From: Typhlomys cinereus
Lineage: Eukaryota > Chordata > Mammalia > Rodentia > Platacanthomyidae
Assembly: GCA_023101885.1 (NCBI GenBank)
Contig: JALPQD010000513.1
Location: forward strand, 1,116,001 to 1,180,000
Length of the DNA stretch: 64,000 nucleotides
Direction of reading: 5' to 3'
How positions within the stretch are numbered: position 1 is the stretch's first letter; the number at the start of each line of letters is the position of its first letter. A program made the translations under genes and the position numbers. Under the pieces are notes generated by a model. The model had not been told where the DNA came from, did not search any database, and was given only the letters and a program-made list of their open reading frames with translations. Of the stretch, positions 10,113 to 19,992 are shown piece by piece.

Positions 10113-13100
10113 CTGCGGGGAAGCCCAAGCATAGGAACTTGACCTCCCACTAGGCTTCCTGACCCTAGCCAAGAGCCCGTGCTCCCAGGGCTGTGCCTAA
10201 TGTCACAGTGAGATTATCTGGGCTCCACCAGGTCTGCTGGTGGCAGGTAAGGTCCCAATCACAGGATTCCCCTCTTCCAACCTCACTCTTCAGTGTGGAG
10301 CAAGCTGCTCTCCACAGAGCTGCTGAAGGGGGGTAAGGTCACACCTGTACTTTGCATAGTGCACAGGGCACAGTAAACACACTAGACAAATTAACATACA
10401 ACTTCACTCTAGCTGGCAGTCAGCTGCCACCTCTCGGGATGCTGATCCCCAAAGCTGAGGGCACTGTGCTCACAGCCCCGCCAGGGTCCCTATAGAAAGG
10501 AGGTCAGAGGGGGAACGAATCAGTTACGGTCCACTCACCTAGCTCAGACACCACTTCCTCTCGGCTCACTGAGTCCTGGTCCAGCAGCTCCCCAATCTTC
10601 TTCAGCCGGCAGTAGTATGGACGCTCCTCCATACCCAACCTGGGGATCAGGGAGACACTTCAGGGAGGGCAAAGCCAGCAGTGGAGACACCGGTCGGGGG
10701 AAGGGCCTCACGAGAATGAGCCGGGATGTCAGGTCCCACCCAGGTACACACGCTGGACAGGGCTGGGAGGGGCCCGGGGGAGTAAGTCACTTTGTTTTCT
10801 GGGATACTGAGGGTCATGAATACCCGAGCAAAGGGGCCTCGTCCCACCCTTTCGCAAGGCTGACACACTGGCCAGACACTCCCCATCCCTGACCCCCTCA
10901 GCCCCGCCTCTGCCCATACTCACTCCTTGGCATCCAGGACCGACTGGGCATCCCCCTCCAGCTTCTCCATGTGGCTCAGGAGCTCCTCGAGGAAGCGCCC
11001 GCTGGAGGACTCACCCTGCAGAGCCAGGTGCACAGCTAGGGCCTGCAGGATGGCACCGTTGTACCCCAAGGAGGAGGCGTGGGTCAGCTGGGCTGAGAGC
11101 CGGGAAAACTGTGGAGAGGAAGGGCCACTGTCACGTGCTGCTACAGATGAGTGTGTGTGTACACGCGTGAGCGCATGCTCGATTTGCCCAGTACCTTCTG
11201 TACATCCTCGATGCTGCTATAGGCCAGGGGAATGCCAGCCACCCGCATGGCACCCCCGTTGCCGTAGGAGCCCTTTCCATTGAACTGTGCTCTAGCAGGC
11301 TCGTAAACATCACGGCACTTGGGGCTCAGGAGCTTCCTGAAGACGGTGATGACGCCGGCTCCATAACCTCTGTCAGGGTCCTTCTTGTATTCCTGGGCAA
11401 ACCTGGTGGGCAGAGGGAGAGGAAAGGCGTTTCAAAGGTGCCTCTCAAGGCTGGGAGAAAAGACTGGGCTGACGAGGAGGCCCCTGGGGTTCTGTACCAA
11501 GTGTCATTTAGATTGGGAAGCTGCAGCACCCCAAGAAAGGTCGTGCCGAGGGCAGGAAACCCAAGCATGCGCAGGGGTCACCCCTCTCTTAAGGGACACG
11601 GAAACTCTGCTGCCCCCTTGGCCTCGCGCCGGGACTCCCATCCTCACCTGTGAGCCATGTCCACCTCATCGAAGGCCTCCTTGGCCAACAGGGACTGCAC
11701 CAGGGCCCGGGCCATGGCCGTGTCGTCCGTGTAGTACAAGGCTTCTGCAGGAAGAGGGTGAGAGAGCGCAGCCTGCAGGGCTCGGCGTGGAGCTCCCGCA
11801 GGGTCCTCTCGGGGGCAGGGGGCATGCCTGCCATCTGCCTTGACCTTTGTCAGACTCTTAATCCTTCTTCCTGGTGTTCTAAGACCCAGGAACCTCGCGA
11901 TGGTCCCTACAGCACCTCTGAAGGACACCTCCCACCTCCTGCTGGCTGCACTGTGACAGCTCCAGTCCTAGCACTGCCTCCCGAATCTCCCACAGCCCCC
12001 CACTTTCTAGTGCAACCTACGAGCAGCCAAAAATTCCTGAGCAGACTATTGCCTCCTTCTGCTCCACATGAAGGCGCCTTTAGGAAAAATCGGTTCAGGG
12101 ACTTGGCATTCAGATTCTTCCCACTTGCCTTCTTCAATCCTTCTGCTTGCCCTGCACAAATCAGAGCTAATCAAGCCTTCCATCGGTACTGTTCACAGCC
12201 TCTGCTCCACCGTCCCCTTCCTTCTGGCTGCATCAGGTATTGTGGAATTCCCTCTTTCTCTCTATTTTTGAGACAGGGTCTCCCTATGTAGACCTGGCTA
12301 GCCTGGGACTAGGTACACCAGGTTGGCCACAAACTTTCAATAATCCTGCCTCTTCCTCCCAAATCCTGGCATTACAGCAGTGTGCCATCACACCCAGCTA
12401 TGCCTGGGCACTTCTAACAAGGCACAAAAGGCCTACTAGCCTGCAAGGGACCAGCACCTGAGCTCGCTTGAGAGGAGACAGTTACAGAGAATGAAGTGGA
12501 TGCTGGTGAGCCGCTCCCCATTCCTCTGTGTAATTCAAACTTCATTTTCCTTTCTTATTGGTGCCCACTTTCCCTTTTCATATCCATTTCCACATTTTCC
12601 TGGAAGGGGGAGCATCTCTTCAGGTCCAAGGTGAAGGTCACCCCAGTCCAGACAGAGGCTTGCTCTTTCTTTTGTCCCTGCCTCCCACATCCTCCATGAT
12701 ATCTGTAGGTGAGGGAAACCACATCTGTTCCCTCTTGTTGGTTGCTGTGCCCGGCTTTTCCCTAGGAAGGGAGGCGGGAGTGGGGTAAGATCTCTATGGC
12801 GGAGAGGAAGTCTTGGGGGGAATGGGTTGAGTCCTTGGGTTCAGCACTGCTCAAGCCCACCATGGACTTCTCAGACAGCCTTCCTGATGCACGTCCTTGG
12901 ATTCTCTGCATCCCAAGGATCCTAAACACTTCTCAGCCTGAAACACACCTTTTGTTCATCTCATCAAACTGTCATGAAATAAAACGCCGCCGCTAAAACT
13001 GCAGCTGGTCCCATCTCAACCTTCATCCCATTCTCCAACTCACCCTCCCCCACTCATGCCCCCACTTCTCTCTGTGGAACACCGTCCTGAAATTGTCTCC

Positions 13101-13749
13101 TCGGGTTTTGTGGCTGTTTTCCTGCTTTTCCTCGCGGACCCTTAATGCCTATTAACTCACGGGTATCCTGCAGGGATCTGACCACATAGCCCCTTTTGAC
13201 TATTCTACAAGCCACGAAGAATCAGGTCCTCTGCTGACACCTGCACTGGAAACGGGGTGACCGGATGTCTCAAGCAAGCGGAGGGCGGGGAGATGGGTTT
13301 ACAGCCCAGGATCAGCGACCCGCGGACTTGGGGCGGGGCCGGCACGGTGCGAAGCGGCGCCGCAAAGAAAGCCGCTCGCCAGCGCGGAGCTGGACGCGCG
13401 AAGGCTGTGGATCGCGCACGGAGGAAAGGCAGCCGGGGCGAAGGGGCCGGGAGGCAGGAGCCCCCGGGGGGCCGGCGCGGCCCTGCACCCCGGCCGTGCG
13501 GGTCCCACGCCGCGCCCCGCCCGCCGCGCCCCGCCCACCTGTCCGCGCGCTGCCCGGCACGCCGGGGTCCGGCTCCAGGCTCTGGACGTGACGCAGGACT
13601 GACGTCAGGCTGACGGAGTCTTGCGCCTCGTAGATGGCGCCCACGCAGTCCCCGAGCAGCGCGCCGGCTAGGCAGCCGCGGAAGCGCGAGAGGGAGCGGG
13701 CCGCGCCGGCCCCGCCGCTGCCCGCCGCCGTCATCGCCGCCGCCGCCAT
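9819..13749 (-). CDS. ADPRS: ADP-ribosylhydrolase ARH3, ADP-ribosylserine hydrolase (six exons, frameshift in exon 6)
   Basis: The coding exons are complement of 13749-13539, 11744-11648, 11402-11195, 11108-10924, 10639-10539 and 10112-9819. All junctions are GT-AG and in phase. ARH3 removes ADP-ribose from serine and degrades poly(ADP-ribose) in nucleus, cytosol and mitochondria, using two metal ions bound by acidic residues. The seen residues Glu41 (YEAQDS) and Asp77/Asp78 (YYTDDTAMA) match the family's metal ligands. The exons total 1096 bases, one more than a multiple of three. An extra base within 10044-10048 makes TGA at 10044-10042 after residue 290 (ending RCMEP). The conserved tail, with SLGGDTDTIATMAG carrying the Asp314/Asp316 ligands, follows in another frame to a stop at 9821-9819. 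Without the extra base the protein would be 364 residues (human 363). Every other exon is well kept, so an assembly error or a rare allele is likelier than gene loss. Confidence 0.93.
10539..10639 (-). CDS. ADPRS: ADPRS exon 5
   Basis: The acceptor is CCCCAG and the donor is GTGAGTGG. The exon encodes LGMEERPYYCRLKKIGELL through EEVVSEL, matching human ARH3. Confidence 0.95.
10924..11108 (-). CDS. ADPRS: ADPRS exon 4
   Basis: The acceptor is CTCCACAG and the donor is GTGAGTAT. The exon encodes FSRLSAQLTHASSLGYNGA and onwards, including the family Thr-His-Ala stretch, and ends two bases into a Glu codon. Confidence 0.95.
11195..11402 (-). CDS. ADPRS: ADPRS exon 3
   Basis: The acceptor is CCACCAG and the donor is GTACTG. 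The exon encodes FAQEYKKDPDRGYGAGV through the GKGSYGNGGAMRVAG motif to SSIEDVQK, which is strongly conserved in ARH3. Confidence 0.95.
11648..11744 (-). CDS. ADPRS: ADPRS exon 2
   Basis: The exon follows a CCTGCAG acceptor and ends before GTGAGG. It encodes EALYYTDDTAMARALVQSLL and onwards to DMAHR, with the Asp77/Asp78 metal-binding pair. Confidence 0.95.
12262..12400 (-). repeat. B1 SINE in ADPRS intron 1
   Basis: GAGACAGGGTCTCCCTATGT and GTGTGCCATCACACCCAGC are clear antisense B1 landmarks. Confidence 0.85.
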
Positions 13750-13830
13750 CCGCGCACCGTGCAGGCCACTTCCGCTGTCGCTGTTGCCGACGCTGTTGCC
13801 GCGAGGCCCCTCCCCGTCGCCCCACAGCGC
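13290..13830. promoter_or_regulatory. CpG island at the ADPRS promoter and exon 1
   Basis: A dense run of CpG dinucleotides and very high GC content surrounds ADPRS exon 1 and the start of intron 1. This is the usual picture for a housekeeping promoter. I judged it by eye, without computing observed/expected CpG. Confidence 0.8.
13539..13749 (-). CDS. ADPRS: ADPRS exon 1 (coding part)
   Basis: The chosen start begins MAAAAMTAAGSGG, like human ARH3. The reading frame stays open further upstream only because of GC richness. The exon encodes 70 residues and ends one base into codon 71 before GTGGGC. It includes the SRFRGCLAGALLGDCVG motif. Confidence 0.93.
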
Positions 13831-14129
13831 ACCCTGGTGGTCTGGAGCTCCCTGGCACCGCTCCCAGCCCACAGCGCCACCTAGCGGCTCGGAGTGCGGT
13901 GTTTTCCTCCCCCCATCTTTCATAAAGCGTCCCCCCAAGATCCTTTAAGACAGGTCTGAGCCAGACCTTGAGGTCACTCTAAGCCACTGTCCTCCGCGGA
14001 CGCGCACCTCTGTCTCCGCACTTGCACGCCTCCTAGGGGTAGTCCTAATTCTCCGCCCTTCTCAGTATTCCGTTCCCCAAGCAGAAGGTCTCGGTGCCTG
14101 CTGACCATCCTCAGGAGTAGCAGAGAAGA

Positions 14130-14210
14130 GTCTGGTTTGAGAATCTCCATCTTTATTAAGTGCACTGTCCCTTCCCACATTTCCCTCCCAATCTTCCTCC
14201 TCCGTTCAGC
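14130..14210 (-). other. TEKT2: TEKT2 3'UTR with poly(A) signal
   Basis: AATAAA on the - strand lies at 14157-14152, only about 55 bases after the stop. The 3'UTR is therefore short, and the transcript ends roughly 380 bases before the ADPRS start codon. Confidence 0.75.
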
Positions 14211-14430
14211 CTAGACTAGACCAGCTTCCAGCTGGCGGCTTTTGAGTGGGCTCAGGGTACGGTTTGTAGTGCGGGTGAAAGTGTCCACTTCGGGCACAAA
14301 CTTCTCAGCCGGCACAGTCAGCTTGCGCCGGCTGTCCATGCACTTGGCGTCCAGCAGCATGGAGTTGGCCTTGCATGCGATGTCAGCCTGCAGCCGGGCC
14401 AGGTGCTTGTACAAGCAATCCAAAGCATCC
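14211..14430 (-). CDS. TEKT2: TEKT2 coding exon 9 (C terminus)
   Basis: The acceptor is TTTTGCAG. The exon encodes DALDCLYKHLARLQADIACK and ends QLEAGLV with TAG at 14213-14211. The C terminus is two residues longer than human. Confidence 0.95.
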
Positions 14431-16871
14431 CTGCAAAAGAGGCGTTGACAGTTCTCCCTGAGCTGAACCCTGAGGCTGGGAGGCCAAGGGGATCATCAGC
14501 CAAAAGTCCACCCGCCCTCATGCTCTCCCCCCTCCCCCAAACCTACTGTGCTTGGGCCAGCTTCTGCTTCAGGGTAGCGATCGTTGCCTCTAACTGGTGG
14601 ACCTCGTCAGTGAGGCCATACTGAGGCTGGAGGGGGAAGGACAGTGCATCAGTTCCAGGTCAGTCACGTTGTCATTCAGCTGGCCTCAGTGCTGCCCTGG
14701 GCCAGCATGCTCACTCTACTAGAAAGTTGTGCTGGGGGTAACCTTTTGTCAAGGAAGCCCGTGCCTATTCAAGACCCTCGCACCTGGTCCCGGCAGAGTT
14801 CCACGTTGGGCCGGTAGGTTCTGGACTCCAGCCGGGTATGAGCTAATTTCAGGTGCAATATCTTTCTGCGCAGATCCTCTTCCAGGTGGCGAATGTCCTC
14901 TTGCAACTCAGCGATCTCTTCCAGGGTCTGTAGGTGGGGGAGACAGAGTCAGAGATGAACTCACACTGAGTCTCCCAGTCCAGGGCTTCATAAGAAATGA
15001 GGCCCAGGGCAAGACTCACATTCTTCTCTTGCCACTTTAGCTGGCTGTACAAATTCTCCATCTCTCGCAGCCGCTTCCTGAAGGTGAATTCTGTGGCAAC
15101 CCTCTGGGCTTCGAGTTCATTGTTGGTCTACAGGACAAGTGTGGGCCGGGCCAGAGAGGAGGGTCATGGTCTACTTAAGGAGGGGAAGAGGTGCTCCATA
15201 ATCAGGAGGGAAAGAAAGATAAAGGTGGGTTTGTACATGGTGCATTCACGGGTTCAGTCACCTGAGCAATCGTGAGGGCCATAGATTCCCGCAGCTCTAT
15301 GGATGTTTTCATCTCAGCCTCTGTGTGGTTCTTGTTGAACTGACTGATGTCATCCCACTGCTTGAGAGTTATGCCCCTGTGAGGGCAGGAGATAATGGGA
15401 TCATGGAGTGGGCCACCGAGAGACAGAGGGGGGGCAGGACACTGATTGTAGCACAGGTCTTACTCGGTGGGAATCCGTGTGGGGTTGATCTTCAGAGAGA
15501 GGTTTGGGGCTGTGATGTTGAGAGACAGACAGCCTCTATCAATCTCCAGCGCCTCCATTTTACCTCGATGGTCGGAATTGAGCTCCTGCCGGACTTCCTG
15601 CATGAGGCTGAGGGAGGAACAGAGCGGATCAAGAGCCATCACTGGGGTTCTGGGATGCAGCCCTCATTGGACTGCAGTGACACAGAGGGGAGAGGCAGAG
15701 GAGGGAGGGGAGGTGTGACTCTTCCCGGCATGGGACAAGGCAGATATTGCTGCATGGGAGACAGAAGCAACACAGTGAATATCCCACACACAGAATTATC
15801 TCACCCAAGTGTTTACACACACCCACAGGCTCCAGGGGTGTGGCTTCACACACAGGTGGATGTACTCATGGTAAGGTACTGCAGACGGGTGGCAAGTGGG
15901 CTTTGATCCCCTGTTGCTGGCCAAGCAACATTGGTTGTCTAGAACAGTCTCGACAAATATCCCAAGATCATGTCCGGCAGTGTAATTAGTGGTTTCTGCT
16001 AGGAGGCCAAAGAAGGACACACGAAGCTTGGAGCCAGTTTCTCACTACCCACAAAACCTGTGTGATCTTTCAGTGTACGCAAACGTGCTGGGCACCTTCC
16101 CCGCCTCACCAGAGCTGCTGGAAGGCCTGGCTGATCTTTTGCTGCAAGGCCTTCCTTGTGCCTTCGATGACCTCCACCTCTTTACGTAACTCCTCCTCCA
16201 CCGGGTCGTTCACCAGATCAATGTCTCGGCGGCTCTCCCGCAGGGTCAGGCACTCGATGGCCACATCCAGAGGCAGGTTTTTGGCCTGCAGGCATTGCTC
16301 GCATGATTCCTTCATCTGGAAAAGAGGGACGAAGGAGGGGGCCGATGGGGTTATGCCTTGGGAGGTCACTCCCACACCTGCTGCAGGATGGGAGGCCCAT
16401 GATCTGACTCAAGTGCCCTGCGCTTCATCAAGGTACCCCGACCCAGAAGTACAGGAAAGGAAGCCTTTTCAGCAAAGCGTGCTGACACCCAAGCCCTCGG
16501 CCCCTGCCTGGTTCAGGGAGTCGATCTCCGCATCTAAGTCTGTCAGACATTTGTCCAGCATCTCCTTCCACCGATTGATTATTTCGATTCTGTCCTCCAG
16601 ACGAGTCCTATTGTCATGTTCATCCCAGATGGTCTGAGAAAGAGAGACAGAACCAAATAAAGCAGGTTGTTGAGCCTTCTCCCCGGGCCCACCTAGTTGA
16701 GCTCCAGCCGCCCACCTGGTTGTTGGTCTCATTGCGCAGCACCCGGACTTCCTGGCGGATCTGCTGGGAAGCATGTCGCTGCCGCTCCGCGTTGGTGGAC
16801 AGCAGGTAGCTGTTGGTGCGCCAGTCAGACAGCTCAAAGTGCTCGCTGGGCTTGAAGCTGAACGTGGCCAT
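14211..16871 (-). CDS. TEKT2: Tektin-2 (nine coding exons)
   Basis: The coding exons are complement of 16871-16716, 16633-16508, 16315-16110, 15607-15464, 15376-15262, 15127-15020, 14927-14784, 14626-14547 and 14430-14211. They sum to 1299 bases, giving 432 residues (human 430). Tektins are coiled-coil filament proteins inside the doublet microtubules of cilia and flagella, and tektin-2 is needed for sperm flagellar and ciliary structure. The N terminus is MATFSFKPSEHFELSDWRTN. The tektin signature appears as TYRPNVELCRDQ near residues 322-333. The C terminus has CLYKHLARLQADI and a Thr/Ser-rich tail ending QLEAGLV. All introns are GT-AG except intron 2, which uses a GC donor. The frame is intact. 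Identification by sequence and by its place between ADPRS and AGO3 is firm. Confidence 0.97.
14547..14626 (-). CDS. TEKT2: TEKT2 coding exon 8
   Basis: The acceptor is CTCCAG and the donor is GTAGGT. The exon encodes PQYGLTDEVHQLEATIATLK through KLAQAQ and ends two bases into a Gln codon. Confidence 0.93.
14784..14927 (-). CDS. TEKT2: TEKT2 coding exon 7 (tektin signature)
   Basis: The acceptor is CCTACAG and the donor is GTGCGA. The exon encodes 48 residues beginning TLEEIAELQEDIRHLEEDLR and ending with the tektin-type motif TYRPNVELCRDQ. Confidence 0.95.
15020..15127 (-). CDS. TEKT2: TEKT2 coding exon 6
   Basis: The acceptor is CCTGTAG and the donor is GTGAGT. The exon encodes 36 residues, TNNELEAQRVATEFTFRKRL through LKWQEKN. 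Confidence 0.95.
15262..15376 (-). CDS. TEKT2: TEKT2 coding exon 5
   Basis: The acceptor is CTCACAG and the donor is GTGACT. The exon encodes GITLKQWDDISQFNKNHTEA through ESMALTIAQ. Confidence 0.95.
15464..15607 (-). CDS. TEKT2: TEKT2 coding exon 4
   Basis: The acceptor is CCCTCAG and the donor is GTAAGA. The exon encodes LMQEVRQELNSDHRGKMEAL through GCLSLNITAPNLSLKINPTR, matching tektin-2. Confidence 0.95.
16110..16315 (-). CDS. TEKT2: TEKT2 coding exon 3
   Basis: The acceptor is TTTCCAG and the donor is GTGAGG. The exon encodes MKESCEQCLQAKNLPLDVAI, the ECLTLRESRRDIDLVNDPVE segment, and coiled coil to QQL. Confidence 0.95.
16508..16633 (-). CDS. TEKT2: TEKT2 coding exon 2, GC donor
   Basis: The exon encodes 42 residues, TIWDEHDNRTRLEDRIEIIN and onwards to DAEIDSLNQ. 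The match to human tektin-2 stops exactly at CAG, and the next bases are GCAGGG, so the donor is GC rather than GT. The first usable GT lies 19 bases on and would break the frame. Confidence 0.9.
16716..16871 (-). CDS. TEKT2: TEKT2 coding exon 1
   Basis: The ATG at 16871-16869 sits in a good Kozak context. The exon encodes 52 residues ending VLRNETNNQ and is followed by GTGGGC. A CTGCAG acceptor before 16921 suggests that 16872-16921 is 5'UTR of the same exon. Confidence 0.95.
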
Positions 16872-17152
16872 GGTCCAGGGGCAAAGGGGCAGAAACCCCT
16901 AGACTTGCTCCGAGAAACCACCTGCAGAAGGAAATCCAAAAGCGGGGACGTGGGGGGTCGTTCATTCAGTGGAAGGTCTCACTTGAGGCCCACATGCCCA
17001 GGTCCAGCTTTGGTCCTGCTCACTTGACTCCAAGCCCCTTCCAGCTGGGACCTGCTGGGAAAGGGCGCTCACTCGCTACCTTCTGAGCTCAGGTTTCCTG
17101 GGTTGTCTGTCCTCAGACACAAAGCCCTGGAGTCTACAGATCCGGATACTTA

Positions 17153-17153
<1 letters not shown>

Positions 17154-17196
<43 letters not shown>
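17154..17196. repeat. (TG)n microsatellite upstream of TEKT2
   Basis: An uninterrupted TG run that passes into alternating GC/CA, which can adopt Z-DNA. It lies within the proposed TEKT2 first intron. Confidence 0.9.
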
Positions 17197-17203
<7 letters not shown>

Positions 17204-17543
17204 CGTGTGCGCACACACGCACTGCGAAATGCCTAGTGAGGAGATGGCAGGAAAATTACCCTTAATCCAGTTTTCACCCCTACTTTCAATAACCATTCTA
17301 GTGAAGTTTTCTTCTCTTTCCCATGTTGCGGGCCAGGCCCGCGGGGGATCTAGGAAAAGGAGCCTTGTTTCCTCTCCAGGACCCTGTGACACGGCAGCTA
17401 CCAGTCTGCTGGGTTTCTCTCCCGTCCCGGGTGGGAGGAGGAGGAGAGAGGAGTCTGATGCCTAGCTGGACCCCATTCTTTAGGGCTTTCAGTCAAAAAC
17501 TTCCCTGCCCGGGTTGGAGTTAGCAGGACGATCGTCCTCTCAC

Positions 17544-17590
17544 CTCCTCTACTCGCTCTCGGTTCTCCGAGCTCCTCTTGTTTGGCGCTC
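17544..17590 (-). other. TEKT2: Possible non-coding first exon of TEKT2
   Basis: On the - strand a good donor, AG then GTGAGA, lies at 17544/17543. It would splice to the CTGCAG acceptor before 16921. The start is a guess placed just below the X-box. No transcript evidence is available. Confidence 0.35.
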
Positions 17591-17592
17591 CG

Positions 17593-17605
17593 GTTGCTAA
17601 GCAAC
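17593..17605. promoter_or_regulatory. RFX X-box in the TEKT2 promoter region
   Basis: GTTGCTAAGCAAC is an inverted repeat with a one-base spacer that matches the RFX-factor X-box (GTTRCY-N-RGYAAC type). RFX factors drive cilia and flagella genes. It lies about 720 bases upstream of the TEKT2 ATG on the transcribed side, next to the likely non-coding first exon. Confidence 0.75.
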
Positions 17606-17904
17606 CACCCCCTCCCCCCGCAAGTCACCTGCGCCCCCGCGTTGTCACCTGGGCCCTCCGCCGACTTGGCAACTGTGGGCCTGGGGCATCAGGTGGACCG
17701 GGAGACTCAGAACCTCGCAGCCGCGGAATTATGAGCCAAGCATTTTAATTTTCATCAACGTTATGCATCGATGAAAGTATGAACAGTTCAAAGAGAACAT
17801 AAAGGTCTCGCTCGCAGGCTCACTCCCACTCCAGGGCTCTTTCCAGAGAGGGATGGACATGGAACATCGTTACAGTGTGCAACATAGAAAAAAGTCTCTT
17901 CCTA

Positions 17905-18088
17905 GGGGCGGAGAGATGGCTCAGCGGTTAAGTGAGTTTGCACGAAAACCTGGCGACCTGAGTTCAATCCTGGAGCCCACATGGTAGAGGGGGGAGGACC
18001 GACTCCTGAAGGTTATTCTCTGACCTCCACGTGAATGCCTTGATAGGTGCACATCTGCTCTCCCTCTCTCTTTCTTAATAAATATATT
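17905..18088 (+). repeat. B2-superfamily SINE
   Basis: It begins GGGGCGGAGAGATGGCTCAG, with the B-box-like GACCTGAGTTCAATCCTGG, and ends in an A-rich tail with AATAAATA. Confidence 0.85.
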
Positions 18089-18089
18089 T

Positions 18090-18116
18090 TAAAATTTTTA
18101 TCTTTATTTATTTATT

Positions 18117-18160
<44 letters not shown>

Positions 18161-18379
18161 AGAGGACACTGTGGAGGACCAAGTGATTTCAAGAATCATC
18201 CTGGATTACTTCTACTAACTCCTTTGGATTTGCTTTGGGATTTCCCAGAGTTTATCCTTAGGGTTAGGAAGTCTAGGAGGTGGCCATTTCCACCATTTTT
18301 TCGGAGGACCTGGGATCCGAATTCAGGACCTTTTGTTTGTGAGGCAGAGCCTTAACCCCTGAGTCATTTCTCCAGCCCT
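18090..18379 (-). repeat. B2-superfamily SINE
   Basis: It is antisense, with a (TG)n tract at the low end and TCATTTCTCCAGCCC at the high end (the element's 5' start). Confidence 0.85.
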
Positions 18380-18381
18380 CT

Positions 18382-18669
18382 TAATAAATATTTTTTATTA
18401 TTATTTATTCAATTGTGTGTGTGTGCGCATGTGTGTATGTATGTGTGTGTGTGTAGAACCACGGGCGAATTTGGGAACCACCATGGACACCTCCACCTCC
18501 TCCTTGTTTACTCTGCCCCCAGGATTCACAGGCTCTGCCCTACCAGGACCAGAAACGCAGGCTGCCCCTGCTTCCGTCCGGCATCTATACGTGGGATCTA
18601 GGATCCGAACTCAGGACCTTCTGCCTGCAAGGCAGAGGCTTAACCCCTGAGCCACCTCTCCAGCCCCCT
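18382..18669 (-). repeat. Young CpG-rich Dip-like SINE
   Basis: It is antisense and full length. From the 5' end it has GGCTGGAGAGGTGGCTCAGG, then the B box GTCCTGAGTTCGGATCC, then the CpG-rich body, the CA tract, and the CAATTGAATAA tail. Confidence 0.9.
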
Positions 18670-18711
18670 TAATAAATATTTTTTAAAAAGGATTTTCCCC
18701 AAGTTAACTTT

Positions 18712-18968
18712 TTTTTAATATTACTTTATTCAATTGTGTGTGTGTGTGTGTGTGTAGAACCACGGGCGAATTCGGGAACCACCATGGACGCCTCCACCTC
18801 CTCCTCCTTTACTTTGCCCTGAGGATTCACAGGCTCCGCCCTACCAGGACCAGAAACACAGGCCGCCCCCGATTCCGCCCGGCGTCTATACATGGGGTCT
18901 AGGATCCGAACTCAGGACCTTCCACCTGCAAGGCAGAGGCTTAACCCCTGAGCCACCTCTCCAACCCC
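18712..18968 (-). repeat. Young CpG-rich Dip-like SINE
   Basis: A near copy of the element just before it, in the same orientation, so the two form a tandem pair of separate insertions. Confidence 0.9.
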
Positions 18969-18969
18969 C

Positions 18970-19930
18970 CAAGTTAATATTTTTTAAAAAGTCTTTTGCG
19001 TATGTGTGTGTTCCCCAGGGCTTCGTCGGAAGGATCCTATTGTCTTGAGTCACTGAAGGACATGCCCAGGGTACCATAAGAAAGAGATGGATTCGTGGCT
19101 AGGCAGTCTGCCTCACAGGTCACGTTTAGGCTTAAAGAACAAATAACAAAACTAAAGGCAAGAGCCCTCCGTTTAGAACTGGGTCATCATTTGGCAGGCA
19201 GAGTGATGCTGTTCCCACCAGCAGATAGAAAGATGACTGGGTTTGGTAGCCAAGTGGGATATGGGGGGATGAAGTTGGTGCTGGGAAATTGGAGGTGCTT
19301 GATGAAGATCCCTGCCATCTGAATCCCCAGGAACATTGGAGTCAGAAGAGAATTTTTCTTTTTCCTTTGGATTTTTTCCTACCGTGTAGCCCAGGTTGGC
19401 CTTAAGTCACAATCTTCCTGCCTCGGCCTCCTGTGTCAGGATTGCAGGTATGTGCCACCTCTTCTAGCCCCATGGAATAGTTTGTAAACTCTTGTGTGTG
19501 TGGCTCATAAGCCAGATGCAAACAGGAGTTGGTGATGAAGATCTTTTACCAGGATTAAAAAAAAAAAAGTCATGGACAAATTAATTGCTGGAAGAAATGA
19601 TCAGCTTTTAATTGTTAATTATATATAATTAATCATAATTAATTAATTGTGTGTGTGATATTGGAAATCATGCTTAGAGTCTTCCTAATACTGAGTCATG
19701 CACTCCAAGTTATATCTCCAGCTTCAACTTAAGCTTATGTGCGTCGAAACATTTTATGATAGAAGCAGCAAATACGTACGGCAGAACTGGGGTGACTTTG
19801 GCAAGAACCCTTGACTGTTGTGGTGGTCTTGCTGTCTATGGCTTCTAGAGACCCTGCTCAAGGGAGGGAGATGGCAGTAGATGCCAATCAATGGATGGTT
19901 TGGACCAGAAAGTAAAGAGTGATTAAGAAT

Positions 19931-19992
<62 letters not shown>

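Noticed and set aside
13550..13938. An in-frame upstream extension of ADPRS exon 1 starting MGGRFMKDGG.
   Set aside because: The extension has no family similarity. The start at 13749 matches the known ARH3 N terminus, and the upstream frame is open because of GC content.
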